Notes: generated by a model not told the origin, from the sequence alone. Numbered from the stretch's first letter, positions 1 to 9,796 are shown. The stretch is 26,292 nucleotides of DNA from Pelargonium nanum (GCA_036897485.1 JAYMTF010001107.1:1-26292), one strand, 5' to 3'. A program made the numbers and translations.

Positions 1-309
1 GGATGCACCCAGTTCAATATTGTGTATAATGTGCATAAAAAAGAAAAAGCAATATCATTCCTTGACCAAATTTGATAGAAGCTTTTGTGTCACTGAGGAA
101 AAGGTGATGAGGATAAGGGTTTGAATAGATGAGATACAGAGTGATAAAATGTGGTAGAATGGTACATGGCCACAGACTACCCTATGATTCTAGCAACCTA
201 TATCCAATCTAGCCCATAGATGTGTCTAGGTTCACTTCCTATGTGCCTTCAGAGATCTTCCCTGCTATTCAAACAAAATTCACACATCAACATGGGATGG
301 AAACTTAAG
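1..309. other. Upstream region of the MIR395 cluster
   Basis: No coding potential or repeat is visible. This stretch lies just upstream of the TATA box at 310-319 and is most likely the promoter and enhancer region of the MIR395 transcript. I did not find a convincing cluster of known cis-elements; a GTCTC core (reverse of the GAGAC sulfur-response core) lies just downstream of it, near 326. Confidence 0.4.
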
Positions 310-319
310 TATAAATATA
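310..319 (+). promoter_or_regulatory. TATA box of the MIR395 primary transcript
   Basis: The motif TATAAATATA stands about 60 bases before the first miR395 hairpin. Plant transcription usually starts 25-35 bases after the TATA box, which puts the start near 345 and leaves both hairpins in one transcript. The start site is inferred. Confidence 0.6.
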
Positions 320-368
320 GGGTTTGTCTCAATTACCTTCCCATCCAACCAAAACAACTAAACAATAT

Positions 369-474
369 CCTCAAGTGTTCCCTAGAGTTCTCTTGATCAC
401 TTCATTGCGGGTTAGTCTCCAATCTCTTCACTGAAGTGTTTAGGGGAACTCTCGGTGTCATTTGATGCTAAGGT
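369..474 (+). ncRNA. MIR395: MIR395 precursor hairpin, copy 1 (variant mature)
   Basis: This is the first of two tandem miR395 hairpins. The mature strand lies on the 3' arm at 431-451 (starts CTGAAGTG, ends GGGGAACTC). It matches the conserved 21-nt miR395 except for A instead of G at position 12. The star strand on the 5' arm, near 385-407, pairs with it apart from a U-U mismatch, a terminal mismatch and several G-U pairs. The lower stem continues: TCAAGTG near 371 faces TCATTTGATG near 458-467. The loop between the arms is about 24 nt. miR395 guides cleavage of mRNAs for plastid ATP sulfurylases and the low-affinity sulfate transporter SULTR2;1, and is induced by sulfate starvation through SLIM1. 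The position-12 change sits beside the slicing site and could alter target cleavage. Identification rests on the near-exact mature sequence plus the foldback. Confidence 0.9.
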
Positions 475-528
475 GCGCATAATTGGGGTCTCGGTGTCAT
501 TTGATACTAAGGTGTGCATAATTGAGGA
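450..528 (+). repeat. Tandem duplication of the miR395 hairpin 3' basal arm
   Basis: A unit of about 39 bases occurs twice head to tail, at 450-488 and 489-528. Each reads TCTCGGTGTCATTTGAT followed by RCTAAGGTGYGCATAATTG. In the first copy this is the lower 3' stem of hairpin 1. The second copy has no mature miR395 in front of it, so it looks like the remains of a third hairpin that lost its upper part, or a local slippage duplication. Confidence 0.8.
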
Positions 529-533
529 ACTCA

Positions 534-641
534 TCATCAAGTGTCCCCTAGAGTTCCCTTGACCACTTCATTGGGATTTACTGAATCTTCAATCTCCCCG
601 CTGAAGTGTTTGGGGGAACTCCCGGTGCCACTTGATACTAA
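534..641 (+). ncRNA. MIR395: MIR395 precursor hairpin, copy 2 (canonical mature)
   Basis: The 3' arm at 601-621 is identical to the conserved 21-nt miR395 (starts CTGAAGTG, then TTTGGGGGAACTC). The star strand GTTCCCTTGACCACTTCATT, starting at 553, pairs with it along its length with three G-U pairs and one internal mismatch. The lower stem ATCAAGTG (about 536-543) pairs perfectly with CACTTGAT (630-637). The loop is about 27 nt. Role and regulation are as known for the family: repression of ATP sulfurylase and SULTR2;1 mRNAs under low sulfate. Copies 1 and 2 are about 170 bases apart on the same strand, which is typical of miR395 clusters made from one polycistronic precursor. More copies may lie left of the window. 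Confidence 0.95.
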
Positions 642-645
642 CAGT

Positions 646-1640
646 GCATGAACTCTCGTCGTTGATAGTTATCTTGGATTAGACTTCATGTTCAAAATTT
701 TCTTTAACATAAATGAGCAAAGTTAGTTCCCATATTTTGACTGCTTCTTGATTACTTTGCAGGCTGTGGTTTTAACTTCCTAGATTATTACAGACATGAT
801 TTATTGTTGTGTTCATCACATTTTGTCTAGTGTTATCTCCACAACCCTACTGTAGTCAATTACTAACATTAGTAAAGATTGGAGCTGTATTAAGGTTAAA
901 ACATTGCTAATTATCTTTACAGCTCAGCATCACAACATGGAAATGGCAGATACTGAAACCATTGTGTCTCACAAATGATTCTTGAGATAGGATATTTTAT
1001 TGCCATTGTACTTGCTAGCTATATACAACTCTGCTCAAATTTGTCTCTCTATTTAATCTGTTAATTGTTGCTTAACATTTGGTCTTTTTCCAAGTCATTT
1101 TAATTCATGTACTTTTCATATCAATTGGAGCAACATTTTGCTCCTTTCTTGTACTTTATTTTTCCTTTGGGATTATTTAATAAAGTACCGCTTACCTATC
1201 AAAAAACATATATATATTGAGGGTAAGTTTTTGTCACCTTTACTAATGAAGTAATTATAGACTATTTTCAGAATATGATAACACGTAGACAAATTTTATA
1301 GTTTTGTGTTTACAATGTTCTACTTAATACTTGTAGAACAAGTCTAAATTTGAGTGTACATAAAATTCAGCAGCTTTAAACATGCATGTATAGCTGATGC
1401 TCAAATCCAGGTTTCATGAGTTCATCATGGAGTCATGAACCCATTACACTTATTGGAGATTCTTATAGTTTATGAGGGTGGCTTTCAATCATATTTTAAA
1501 TTTCTTGTCATTTTGCATACACTTTATGTTTGATTGTGTAGAAATATATAGTGACATATCTAGTTCAAAAGGATCTTGTATTAACACATATTGTCTGACA
1601 AATGGATTGTTCAATGAATAAAGAGCTTGCTCTATACATA
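646..1640. other. Intergenic region, MIR395 to F-box gene
   Basis: AT-rich, without a coding region I can support. It should hold the 3' part of the MIR395 primary transcript and, at its right end, the 3' untranslated region of the leftward F-box gene. A weak imperfect inverted repeat at about 1410-1443 (GGTTTCATGA against TCATGAACCC) is the only structure I noticed. Confidence 0.5.
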
Positions 1641-1644
1641 TGAA

Positions 1645-3556
1645 CTAAATATTTAAAACAAATTCGATACTCGTAGGTAGTTTAGTTCCAAGCTCCATGG
1701 AGCGTTGTCTGGCAATTTGCCTTTCCTCAGGAAAAATAGGTTGGAAAAGATGAGGATTTATAATAATCTGCTTCAGCGATTTAGCATTTTGAACCAAGTG
1801 GAATATGAATTCAACCATGTCTTCACTTCCGTTGAATCCATTTATTTCCACCACTTCAAGACTTCCATAACAACCTTCCTCTTCCTTGTTTGTCTCTCCT
1901 ACATGTTTTGCTATTTGCATTGCAAGCGGAATCTGCAACAAATTAAGAGCAAGAAACATCAGCTTTTAATGTTTCAAATTCAAGAATACGATCGAGTCTT
2001 GATTCTTGAACAATTAATTGAATTTTTTTTAGAACTCTTCAACTTTAACTATTTAGGTACCTCCAAGGTAAGTTTACGCAAGGCAGGACATGCTTTCAGC
2101 AAAGAAGTGAAGCAAAACAGGCTACCGCGGTCGCCCCCAAACATTGTCTTCAACACTAAATGCTTTAGATTCTCGAACTTCGAAGGAAAGTTGTCGGGAA
2201 ACTTACAATGTTCCTGAGAAAATTGAATAATAAGTCATTCGTTAGTTAACTAAATACATGACAATAATAACGAGATACAATAAATTAATATATGTATGTT
2301 AACCTCGTGGAATCCTGTGTAAAATTGAAGTGTCTCCAGACGGGGCAAATGCGAAGGGAGCTTATCAATGATATTGATGCATGTAGCACAAAACCCGTCA
2401 TACCTCAGCTCCGTGAGACTAGGAACTTTCCATAATGGATGCAGTACTTTTCCTTGGTCGGAACTTGTGTAAGTGAATGAAACTAGACGGGCAGGATCAG
2501 CAATTTCAAGATTCATAAGAGTGCATCTTCGTATCTTCAAGTACTTGAGCGATGGACTTGAAACTTTGAGATAAATTAGACGCGTTGAGTCTCCAATAGA
2601 TAACTTCTCAAGACGGGAGCATTTGTCTAGAATGTACTCTACAACCATTCCGGATATATCCACGTATTCCAAAAATAGTTCCCTAAGGGAACCGAAGTTT
2701 GAATTGTTAATGCAAAGATGCAATGGAAAGATGTCGGGCTTCTCCCTAGGGGCTCTCCCTTGAAAAGCATTAGTTAGATCCAAATGAAGTCTTTGAACTC
2801 TTTTATCTATAGCAAATTGAATCCATCTATCCGTGTCGTCTTTCAAGCTATTAAAATGAGCATAGCGTATTCTTAATTCATCTATTGTTGGAGCTTGAAT
2901 TGATTTCATGACATGATTAACCCAAGTGACGTACCGAGAACTGTCTAAAACTCGTTTCGATATCCCCAAAAGTTGAGCATCAAAATCCAAATGACTGGTA
3001 TGACGGGTCCATATATATTTCCAACTCCTTGCAAGAATGCTAGTTCTCACGGCTTCTTTCAAGGACAAGAAGGAAAAAATGTGGCCAATAATGTTCTCCG
3101 GCAATCCTAATAGGCCTTCCTTTTCTCCTTTTCTCTTTTCCCCATCTTTTTCAAATTTGCTTTCTTTGGTGTTTTCTTCTCCTTTTCGTTTTCTTTTCAG
3201 GAAAAAAAAAAAAAAAGAACAAGTGTCATGAACAAAAAACACAGAGAAACAAATTAAAATTTATGGAGGTTGTAATAAAATATAAAGACATTATCATATA
3301 TATTTATGAACACCAATATATATAGAATTATGGCTATAAACTTAACTATCTTGCAATGTGAAATATAGAATCTATCGTCAAGGTTTTCATATATTATAAC
3401 AATTGCTATTGTAGTATTTCCTAAGTGTTGAATAAATAAATAAAATTCCAATAGAAACTTGATTGATCCATTCATCAAAAATTGCTCAATGGAACCCTAA
3501 CTAGTAATAGACATGTACCTTGGGTGGTGTTGTGCGGCGAGATCTGATTCTTCCAT
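1645..3556 (-). CDS. F-box/LRR/FBD-type protein
   Basis: Four coding exons on the minus strand, 3556-3519, 3192-2304, 2213-2061 and 1932-1645, give 455 residues. Every junction has GT and AG, and the phases (2, 0, 0) agree. The start at 3556 is preferred over an in-frame ATG at 3242, because the latter would make a poly-Phe start out of what is evidently the polypyrimidine tract of intron 1. Residues 12-38 are rich in Lys, Arg and Glu. The F-box spans about 41-80 (GLLGLPENIIGHIFSFLSL, then RTSILARSWKYIW). Leucine-rich repeat-like segments follow, and the last exon resembles an FBD domain ending in SIEFVLNI. F-box proteins bind SKP1 and recruit substrates to SCF ubiquitin ligases. This subfamily is very large and mostly uncharacterised, so the substrate is unknown. 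The length is normal and I see no break in the frame. Confidence 0.87.
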
Positions 3557-3685
3557 AGTAAAAGATGTTAGCTAGGTTACCAAGGAACTATTCAACCCTA
3601 AATTAGAAGGAATTGTTACTATAGAAGAAACCAGGAGCAAATAATTAAATTGGATACAAAATAATGAAAGAGTGGGGATGCTGTT

Positions 3686-3694
3686 ATTTATATA
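3686..3694 (-). promoter_or_regulatory. TATA box of the F-box gene
   Basis: On the minus strand the motif TATATAAAT lies about 130 bases upstream of the ATG at 3556. A start of transcription near 3660 would give a 5' leader of about 100 bases. Confidence 0.55.
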
Positions 3695-3699
3695 AGACA

Positions 3700-4395
3700 C
3701 CGATCTACCTAAAATAGGAAATATAATTCTTCTTTTCTTATTTGAATGCAAAATAGGAAATATAATTCTAAATAAATAAGGGGTTACTTCTTATAAGTAC
3801 CCCTCTTTATCATTCAAGTACCCTAAACTAATTTTCACATCATATAACTACCGATATTATTATGATATCAAATCTTCAGTTAACTTTAATAGTATAGTAT
3901 CTCATACATCACATGTTTGGCACATGGCTTATTTTTTTGTATGTAATCTCAAAACTACCCTTTCATTGAATTTTATTTATGTCAAATTAATGTTCATGGT
4001 GTTCTTGATTTTTCAAGTGTTATGGGTGAGTGTGTTTCAACTAATGAAAATGATTTCTATAACCGAAATTCCTTTTTTTTTCTTTTTTTGACAGATCTAT
4101 TACACGAATTCTTATATTTTTGTGTGATTAAGCAAATATGATAGAAATTTGAAATATTCTTAAGTGGGGCCTTTCTACAGGCATGATTTCTGGTGCTTGA
4201 ATCTCTGGTTACACTTAGTGCTATTTATTTGATTTTTGACTTGACTCACGAGTTGGACTCTCAACCCGGTGAGTGAAGTCAATGACTTGGTCCCGATATC
4301 TTGGTCTGGACCCGATGGTTCTCACTAGGCCGCAACTTAGACGTAAAAACAGTTTGCTCCATAAAATCTTGAAGGGATTGTTGTCCTAAAACAAA
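3700..4395. other. Intergenic region between two leftward genes
   Basis: The right part should be the 3' untranslated region of the unrecognised gene; the left part is the F-box promoter. A 20-base direct repeat, AAAATAGGAAATATAATTCT, occurs near 3712 and again near 3751. No coding region is supported here. Confidence 0.45.
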
Positions 4396-4398
4396 AAA

Positions 4399-6140
4399 TT
4401 AGTCACCAGTGTCAACTACATGATAGATGTCAAGAGCTTTGACAAGTGTAACGTTGACTGGACTTGAAGGATTAGCCCTTCTCAAGCACTGCAGTTAGTA
4501 GAAATTCAAATGTTATTTGTTTAATTATGCATCAAATCATATTAAAAACTAATACTACTTCATATGAGAAAACATACAAAACAAATGTGTTGCCTCAATG
4601 AAAACAGGAGGACTGACCACTCTTATTTCCCCAACATCATACGCATCAAGAACCAAACCTGTTATATTTTTATTTGACAGGTTATATAGTGTATACTTAA
4701 TGGAGCATTTTAATGCATCTACTTGTTTACTTATGTACGTGTACTTAGACTTTCTCATAATTCAATTAATAAATAAATAAAAATTAAACAAACATTACCA
4801 TCCGCCTTTTCTTCCATGCCCTTGACTCTATAAAGATTATTCTCGACAAATTTAATCTTTCTGTCCATCAAAAAAGTATAACACATTAAATAAATTAAGT
4901 TTTAATTAATAAAATAAACCTTTAGTTAGCTACTTACATAAAGTATCTGAAGAGCCGAGATAAGCCAATCGCGAATTACTCCGGTGGACATGTATTGAAC
5001 CTGTAATGTTGCCTCCATTCTGTGCCTAGTCACATTCAAAGAGCGATCACCAACGTGTAGAACCTGTGAGCAGCACATATATATAATGTAATTAAAAAGT
5101 GCAACAAATTTAATAATAATCAAATGTAATTAATAACTGATCCCTTACCTTGACAACATGGAAATCCCCATTGCGTTGTATTTTCAACAGGTAAGAATCT
5201 CGTAAAACTCCAAGTCCCTTGAAGGCCTCCAGATGATGTAAATTATCTAAGAAGCTATGTACACATAAAAATTGTAGAAATCAATCTTGAGAATAAATGA
5301 TAAAGTCACAGCATTGTAGAGTTGAAACAAAATACTTATAAACTTAAGCGTACACTTGAACAGGAAGGTGTTCTCGGTCACGGTCCCTATTAGGCAGTCT
5401 CATGTTTATCTGCAAATTATGCTCGCGTATCATAATTTGCATGTAACTATAGGCACTCATGTGAGAGAGTGTCCGGATGTGCATATCCAAATTTTCAGAA
5501 TCTATAATTCTCTGTCTCAGATTGACATCACTTCTTATCATCATTGAACTCAGCTGGTGTTCAATGTAGGACTCCCTATTCTGCCAAAATTGCTGGGGAT
5601 AGTCATCCAACTCAAGTTCATGTCTATCCTGAAATTCCCTAATTATTCTTCCCGCTTCAGACCGCAGAATATCAATGTCACGATCAGTGAATTGCTGCGT
5701 TCTTTCGTGGAAGAGTGGCACCCAATGCAAGCACCACTCAATGTAAATCCAGGTCCATTTATCATTTCTTGTAGCAAGGTGGTGTATCGAATCCAATTCG
5801 GCTTCTGCTCGTCTTTCGATCTCTCTGCAGTTCAAGTAGGTACAGATCAGAAAATTAAGCCACAAAGTCAAATTATAAATCACACCAGATATGACGTTTG
5901 CTTTAAATTTTAATCCAATAGCTAATATTCTAGAGCTAAATTTTCTACTGTGCTAATTAAATCAATTGATGCTTGTTCATTATAAATTTATAATGTGGGT
6001 ATTCTTATCCTATACAACATTTGTATTTGGTCAATTATCAACAGGCAGCCAAAGAATAATTAAATGACACCACTTTGCAGTCAATACCTCTGAAACCTGC
6101 GATAGCTAGCCAATGCTTGTTCATTACTTTCCTCTGCCAT
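4399..6140 (-). CDS. Unrecognised plant protein, multi-exon
   Basis: I do not recognise this protein. Exons on the minus strand are 6140-6088, 5824-5354, 5254-5149, 5063-4938, 4856-4799 and one starting at 4658. Splice sites and phases (2, 2, 0, 0, 1) agree at every junction, which strongly supports a real gene. The start at 6140 (MAEESNEQALASYRRFQ) follows a leader-intron acceptor by five bases. The protein is highly charged: residues about 10-60 look helical and possibly coiled-coil, and a later stretch is rich in Asp and Arg (RDRDREHLPVQV). No signal peptide, membrane segment or catalytic motif is visible. The exon 5 acceptor has two AGs four bases apart, and only the second (AAAG before 4856) keeps the frame. 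The end is uncertain: reading on gives a stop at 4555-4557 (305 residues), while a GC-AG intron from 4593 to 4489 would add an exon at 4488-4399 (322 residues). Confidence 0.68.
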
Positions 6141-6145
6141 TTTCT

Positions 6146-6994
6146 CTGCAATTTAAAACTCAGGCTAAATCATAAATATCTCACCATTATCATAGGTTAA
6201 ATAAATATCGACATCAACACATTCTATCCATGCCTGAAAACAGCTGTAATGTAAGAAAAAATGCCTGTACACAATTTATTTTCAAAAAAAAAAAAAAAAC
6301 AAGAGCAGCTAGAGAGCATCAACCGACGAGAAAAATTAGTGAAAAGAAAAATCAAAAGCATTGGGAACAGCAGATTAACAACGAATACCATCATACGGTA
6401 CGGACAGCCACAACAAAAAACTGTAGAATGGCTTTCACAAAACTAATCGGATTAGAGAAACGAAGAACAAAGAGAAAAGCAAATCAACCACAGAAATTAC
6501 GAAAACGTCTGGACTTAAAACTGCAGATCGACGAAAACCTGCAGAATCGCTTCCGAAAAGTGAAAACAAAACAGATCTAAAGACTCTCACAAATCTCACA
6601 ACGCTGAAGCAGCTAAAACCACAACGAATGAACAAACCACACTCTCAGCAACGCAGAAACCAACATAAACACACACACACACAAAATGCCTCGGTGAAAT
6701 ATCCTATCAATGCGGAAAAAAAGACGAAACGAGAGCCGAGAGGTAAGCAAAGGCAATTTTACAGAGCTAATTACACACCAACGCAAGAAAAACTCAGAAC
6801 AGAGCACTAAACAAGCAAAAAAAACTTTGATACAGTAAACATGATCAAGCAAAGTAGCTAAAAAACATCACAGAGCCATCCTGAAAACACAGGCACCATT
6901 AAAACGTTGAGATCGAGGTATAACGTACGGAGCAAAATATTACACAACCTCAGCAGAAAACAGAGATATGAGCCAGACGGAAAGAGATCCTTAC
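6146..6994 (-). other. Leader intron of the unrecognised gene
   Basis: A strong donor (CTG then GTAAGGAT) at 6994 and an acceptor (TTGCAG) ending at 6146 enclose an 849-nt intron in the 5' untranslated region. The intron is T-rich on the gene's own strand and has no ORF worth calling; a short CA repeat lies at 6669-6683. Long leader introns in plants often raise expression, but that role is inferred here. Confidence 0.6.
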
Positions 6995-7125
6995 CAGAAA
7001 TGTGTAAACAAACCCCAAGGCCTGCAATGTGTTTGTGTTTGTGTTTGTGTTTGTGTTTGTGAGTGGGAGGGTAAACGAGAGCGAGGAACTAGAGAACGAG
7101 AGCTTATTGAGAGAGACACAGAACG
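6995..7125 (-). other. 5' leader exon of the unrecognised gene, with hexamer repeat
   Basis: This exon is predicted between the TATA box (7153-7160) and the leader-intron donor. It contains a microsatellite of five GTGTTT units at 7029-7058, read as AAACAC in the transcript. The exact transcription start is inferred from the TATA distance. Confidence 0.45.
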
Positions 7126-7152
7126 AAATAAAATGACCTGCACTGCACTGTC

Positions 7153-7160
7153 TTTATATA
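7153..7160 (-). promoter_or_regulatory. TATA box of the unrecognised gene
   Basis: TATATAAA on the minus strand, followed downstream by a purine- and pyrimidine-biased leader and then a strong splice donor. This supports transcription of the gene at 4399-6140 from near 7125. Confidence 0.6.
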
Positions 7161-7164
7161 CCTG

Positions 7165-8800
7165 CGCCTCAATTGCTATTACTTAATTCTCCATTTTACC
7201 CTTTCCTCTTTTTTATATACCCAAATGCATTTATTCAACGTGACTTTAAAGTGATTTTATTTATTTTCAGAATATTATTAACACTTTGTCCATAAATAAT
7301 GCTCATCAAATCATGAATACATATTTAACATAATTATAAAAAAAAATTACATATTTAACATAAAGTAACTATTTTCTCAATTATAATTTTTTAGTTTCTC
7401 TTCTTTTGGAGTCATATATAAGACATTTTTCAAACAAATGGACATCTATTATTTAATCTAGCATTTATATATTTAGAAGTAGAGTTGATAATTAGACTCC
7501 GAATGCATGAGCATCTAAAATTTTATCAAACTTAAAAGATCCAGTCAAATTTATATCAAAATTTCCTACAAAAATACGGTTCTGATCGGATAAATTTGCT
7601 AATTTTATACTAAAAATCTAAATATTTTCATATCTGGCCATTTCGAATGAGATCTAAATTACTCTTTTCTGAATTAGATTACGAACAAATTCGATTCAAA
7701 ATTTGAATTGTCACCTCTATTATGCGATATCAATTCAATTTTGATCATGATGTGTGCACTAATATGTTATGAATTTAATTATTAGCTTTCTTATATGACA
7801 CATATATAATTTTGTTCAAATGCAAATACTTTTTTTTTTTTGACGTCAGTGTCTAATAATATGTTATGAATTTAATTTTTAGCTTTCTTATATGGAAAGT
7901 GAGAAAAACAAATGAAATATATTTAAGGGCATTTAAGGAATAAAACACCCAAATATTGTGCAGAAAGGAAAGGACAAATATATCCACTATCCAACATCAT
8001 TGATTTTGTACTAGCCATATCCTGGCTCCAAAATTTTGAGGGGAAAGCAGAAAAGGGAGTGACTGTGCCATTACTTGGGTCTCACGCATCCACACACCTA
8101 AGCATCACTAATAAATGTTTCAATACTAGTAACTAATAAGAGATCATGACTACTAGGAAGATTGTTTTCAAAATTTCACACTTGATAACTATTTAACAAA
8201 ATATATATCTGAATCTAACTAAATAAAAAAAACAGGGAAGCCTTATTATGCTCAGACCACAAACAAAAAACACCATCCTCCACTCTTTGTATATCTGCAT
8301 GGTATTGAAAATTAACTATAAAAAATAATTCATTTTCAGCTGTTGATTATTTTTTCGGTACTAGCACTTTGAAGTGTTAGTTCATGAAAGGCCAACTCCA
8401 ATTGCAAACATATCCGCACAATCGAAGCTAGCCTCATTATCACAATTTCTGGGTTTGGTGTTAGTTGGAAGAGGGTCTATCTCAACACTAAGGCATTTCA
8501 AAATGCCAACCAATATTGTTCACATTTTGGAATTCAAATTCATCTATTAACTTAATTCAATTGACAACTTTTAATAACCAATTTTTTATGCACAAATTTG
8601 AGAGTATCTCATATGATTTTTGTTTAATATGGATGTTTTAAGAATGTCACGTATAAAGTAGTTATATTTATTTATTTAATTTAATAATAGTTTTTTGCAC
8701 TTATACCAACGATTTCAACTAAAGAGTTGGGTCGGACTCATATTATAAAAAAATATTATATCTGCTGATGAAAAAGCCGAATATACCCAAAAGTGCATAG
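7165..8800. other. AT-rich intergenic region
   Basis: No gene is visible. The right side of the unrecognised gene's promoter lies at the left edge. The one clear structure is a 38-base direct repeat, described separately. Confidence 0.5.
7760..7894. repeat. 38-bp direct repeat pair
   Basis: Positions 7760-7797 and 7857-7894 match in 37 of 38 bases (TAATATGTTATGAATTTAAT then TAGCTTTCTTATATG). They are 97 bases apart start to start. The spacer has a poly-T run. This is probably a recent local duplication. Confidence 0.8.
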
Positions 8801-8833
8801 AAAAGTAACACCATGACAGCCCTTACCAGCGCT

Positions 8834-9266
8834 GACACGTGTCTTCTCCCAATCAAACCTCTCATTCTTCCACAGAACGCCACGTCATGCATTAACATTC
8901 ATCTTCATTCATAACTCGACACCCTGTAGATTGTACCTATATATTGTGAAAGCGTACACGTCAAATCTCTACCATCTCTTTCTCATGTACTACTAATGTG
9001 ATCCCCATCCACTCTTTCCTCTCTTTCCACCATTTCAAACACCACACCCCTTTCTCTCTCTTGACAGCTGTCCCTCTCTCATCACTCCCCTCCTCATATC
9101 AAACAACCCACCACTCTTCACCTTTCTCTCCCTCCAATTTGGACTTCTCTTTCCACACCTCGCTCTCTATTCTATTGCCTCCCTCACACTTCAATCAATG
9201 AAGGCAAATACACCCATGGATCCTTCAATGGAGGCTCATACCCCTCCACTTGAGATTCTATGTTAA
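8834..9266 (+). promoter_or_regulatory. Promoter-like block with CT-rich leader and 22-codon ORF
   Basis: The block has, in gene order, a perfect G-box palindrome GACACGTGTC (8834-8843), CCACGTCA near 8880, a TATATAT box (8938-8944), a CT-rich stretch of about 200 bases like a plant 5' leader, a two-codon ATG-TGA at 8996, and an ORF of 22 codons at 9198-9266. The ORF begins MKANTPMDPS and then stops. Nothing downstream continues a protein. It may be the start of a gene whose body is lost, a transcript encoding a short peptide, or a non-coding transcript. The G-box suggests ABA or light control, as known for bZIP targets. Confidence 0.4.
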
Positions 9267-9482
9267 ATCATGAAACTCATATACACCAAAACAAACTCCA
9301 TAAAGGAAAATATTTCATTTTGTTTCAATTTGATCAATTTCGTTAGTTTCGACATAAATATCATCTTAAAGAATATCCAACAAAACTGGAGAAAAAATCT
9401 ATTATCAACGTCTAAGCCCGCAATTGTAAATTGAAATTGAAAAAAATAAAATTTAGCCTCGACCAATATTCTCTTCATGTTA

Positions 9483-9672
9483 AATGATTATTTTTTCTTT
9501 TAATAACCACTAAGGGTGGCGCTGTTGGTTATTCTAGCTGTGTGAGTGGGATGAGGTCTCAGGATCGATTCCCACTCAACACATCCTTGGTGGTGGTGGT
9601 GTAGGAGACCACCAAAAGCCCTAGGTAAAGGTTACTTAGGCCGTTGCCTATAAAAAAAAAATGATTATTTTT
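9483..9672 (+). mobile_element. tRNA-derived SINE with 13-bp target-site duplication
   Basis: The element is flanked by a perfect 13-base direct repeat AATGATTATTTTT at 9483-9495 and 9660-9672. Inside are an RNA polymerase III A-box-like segment (GGTGGCGCTGTTGGTTAT, from about 9515) and a B-box-like segment (GGATCGATTCC, 9562-9572, against the consensus GGTTCGANTCC). It ends in a run of nine to ten A bases. This layout is diagnostic of a SINE. The body is about 165 bp. An intact duplication and A-tail point to a fairly young insertion. The family cannot be named without a library. Confidence 0.87.
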
Positions 9673-9790
9673 AACATGAAAAACGTTTAAAATAGAAGTC
9701 AAATTTGACCACAAATGACCCAAAAAAGTTCAAAAAATTCAAAAATGCATAAAAACATAAAAATAAAAACTAAACAAGCCTTCAAGCACG
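9673..9790. repeat. A-rich tract with short palindrome
   Basis: After the SINE comes A-rich low-complexity sequence with a perfect 12-base palindrome GTCAAATTTGAC near 9700. It leads into the tandem array. It may be part of the same old repeat as the array. Confidence 0.35.
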
Positions 9791-9796
9791 TCCCAC

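Noticed and set aside
3193-3242. In-frame ATG at 3242 as start of the F-box protein
   Set aside because: It would encode a run of Phe from a polypyrimidine tract. A short upstream exon (3556-3519) splices into 3192 in the correct phase and gives a normal N-terminus.
8998-9201. Ser/Pro/His-rich open frame of 67 codons
   Set aside because: It has no true ATG; the composition follows from the CT-rich leader-like sequence.
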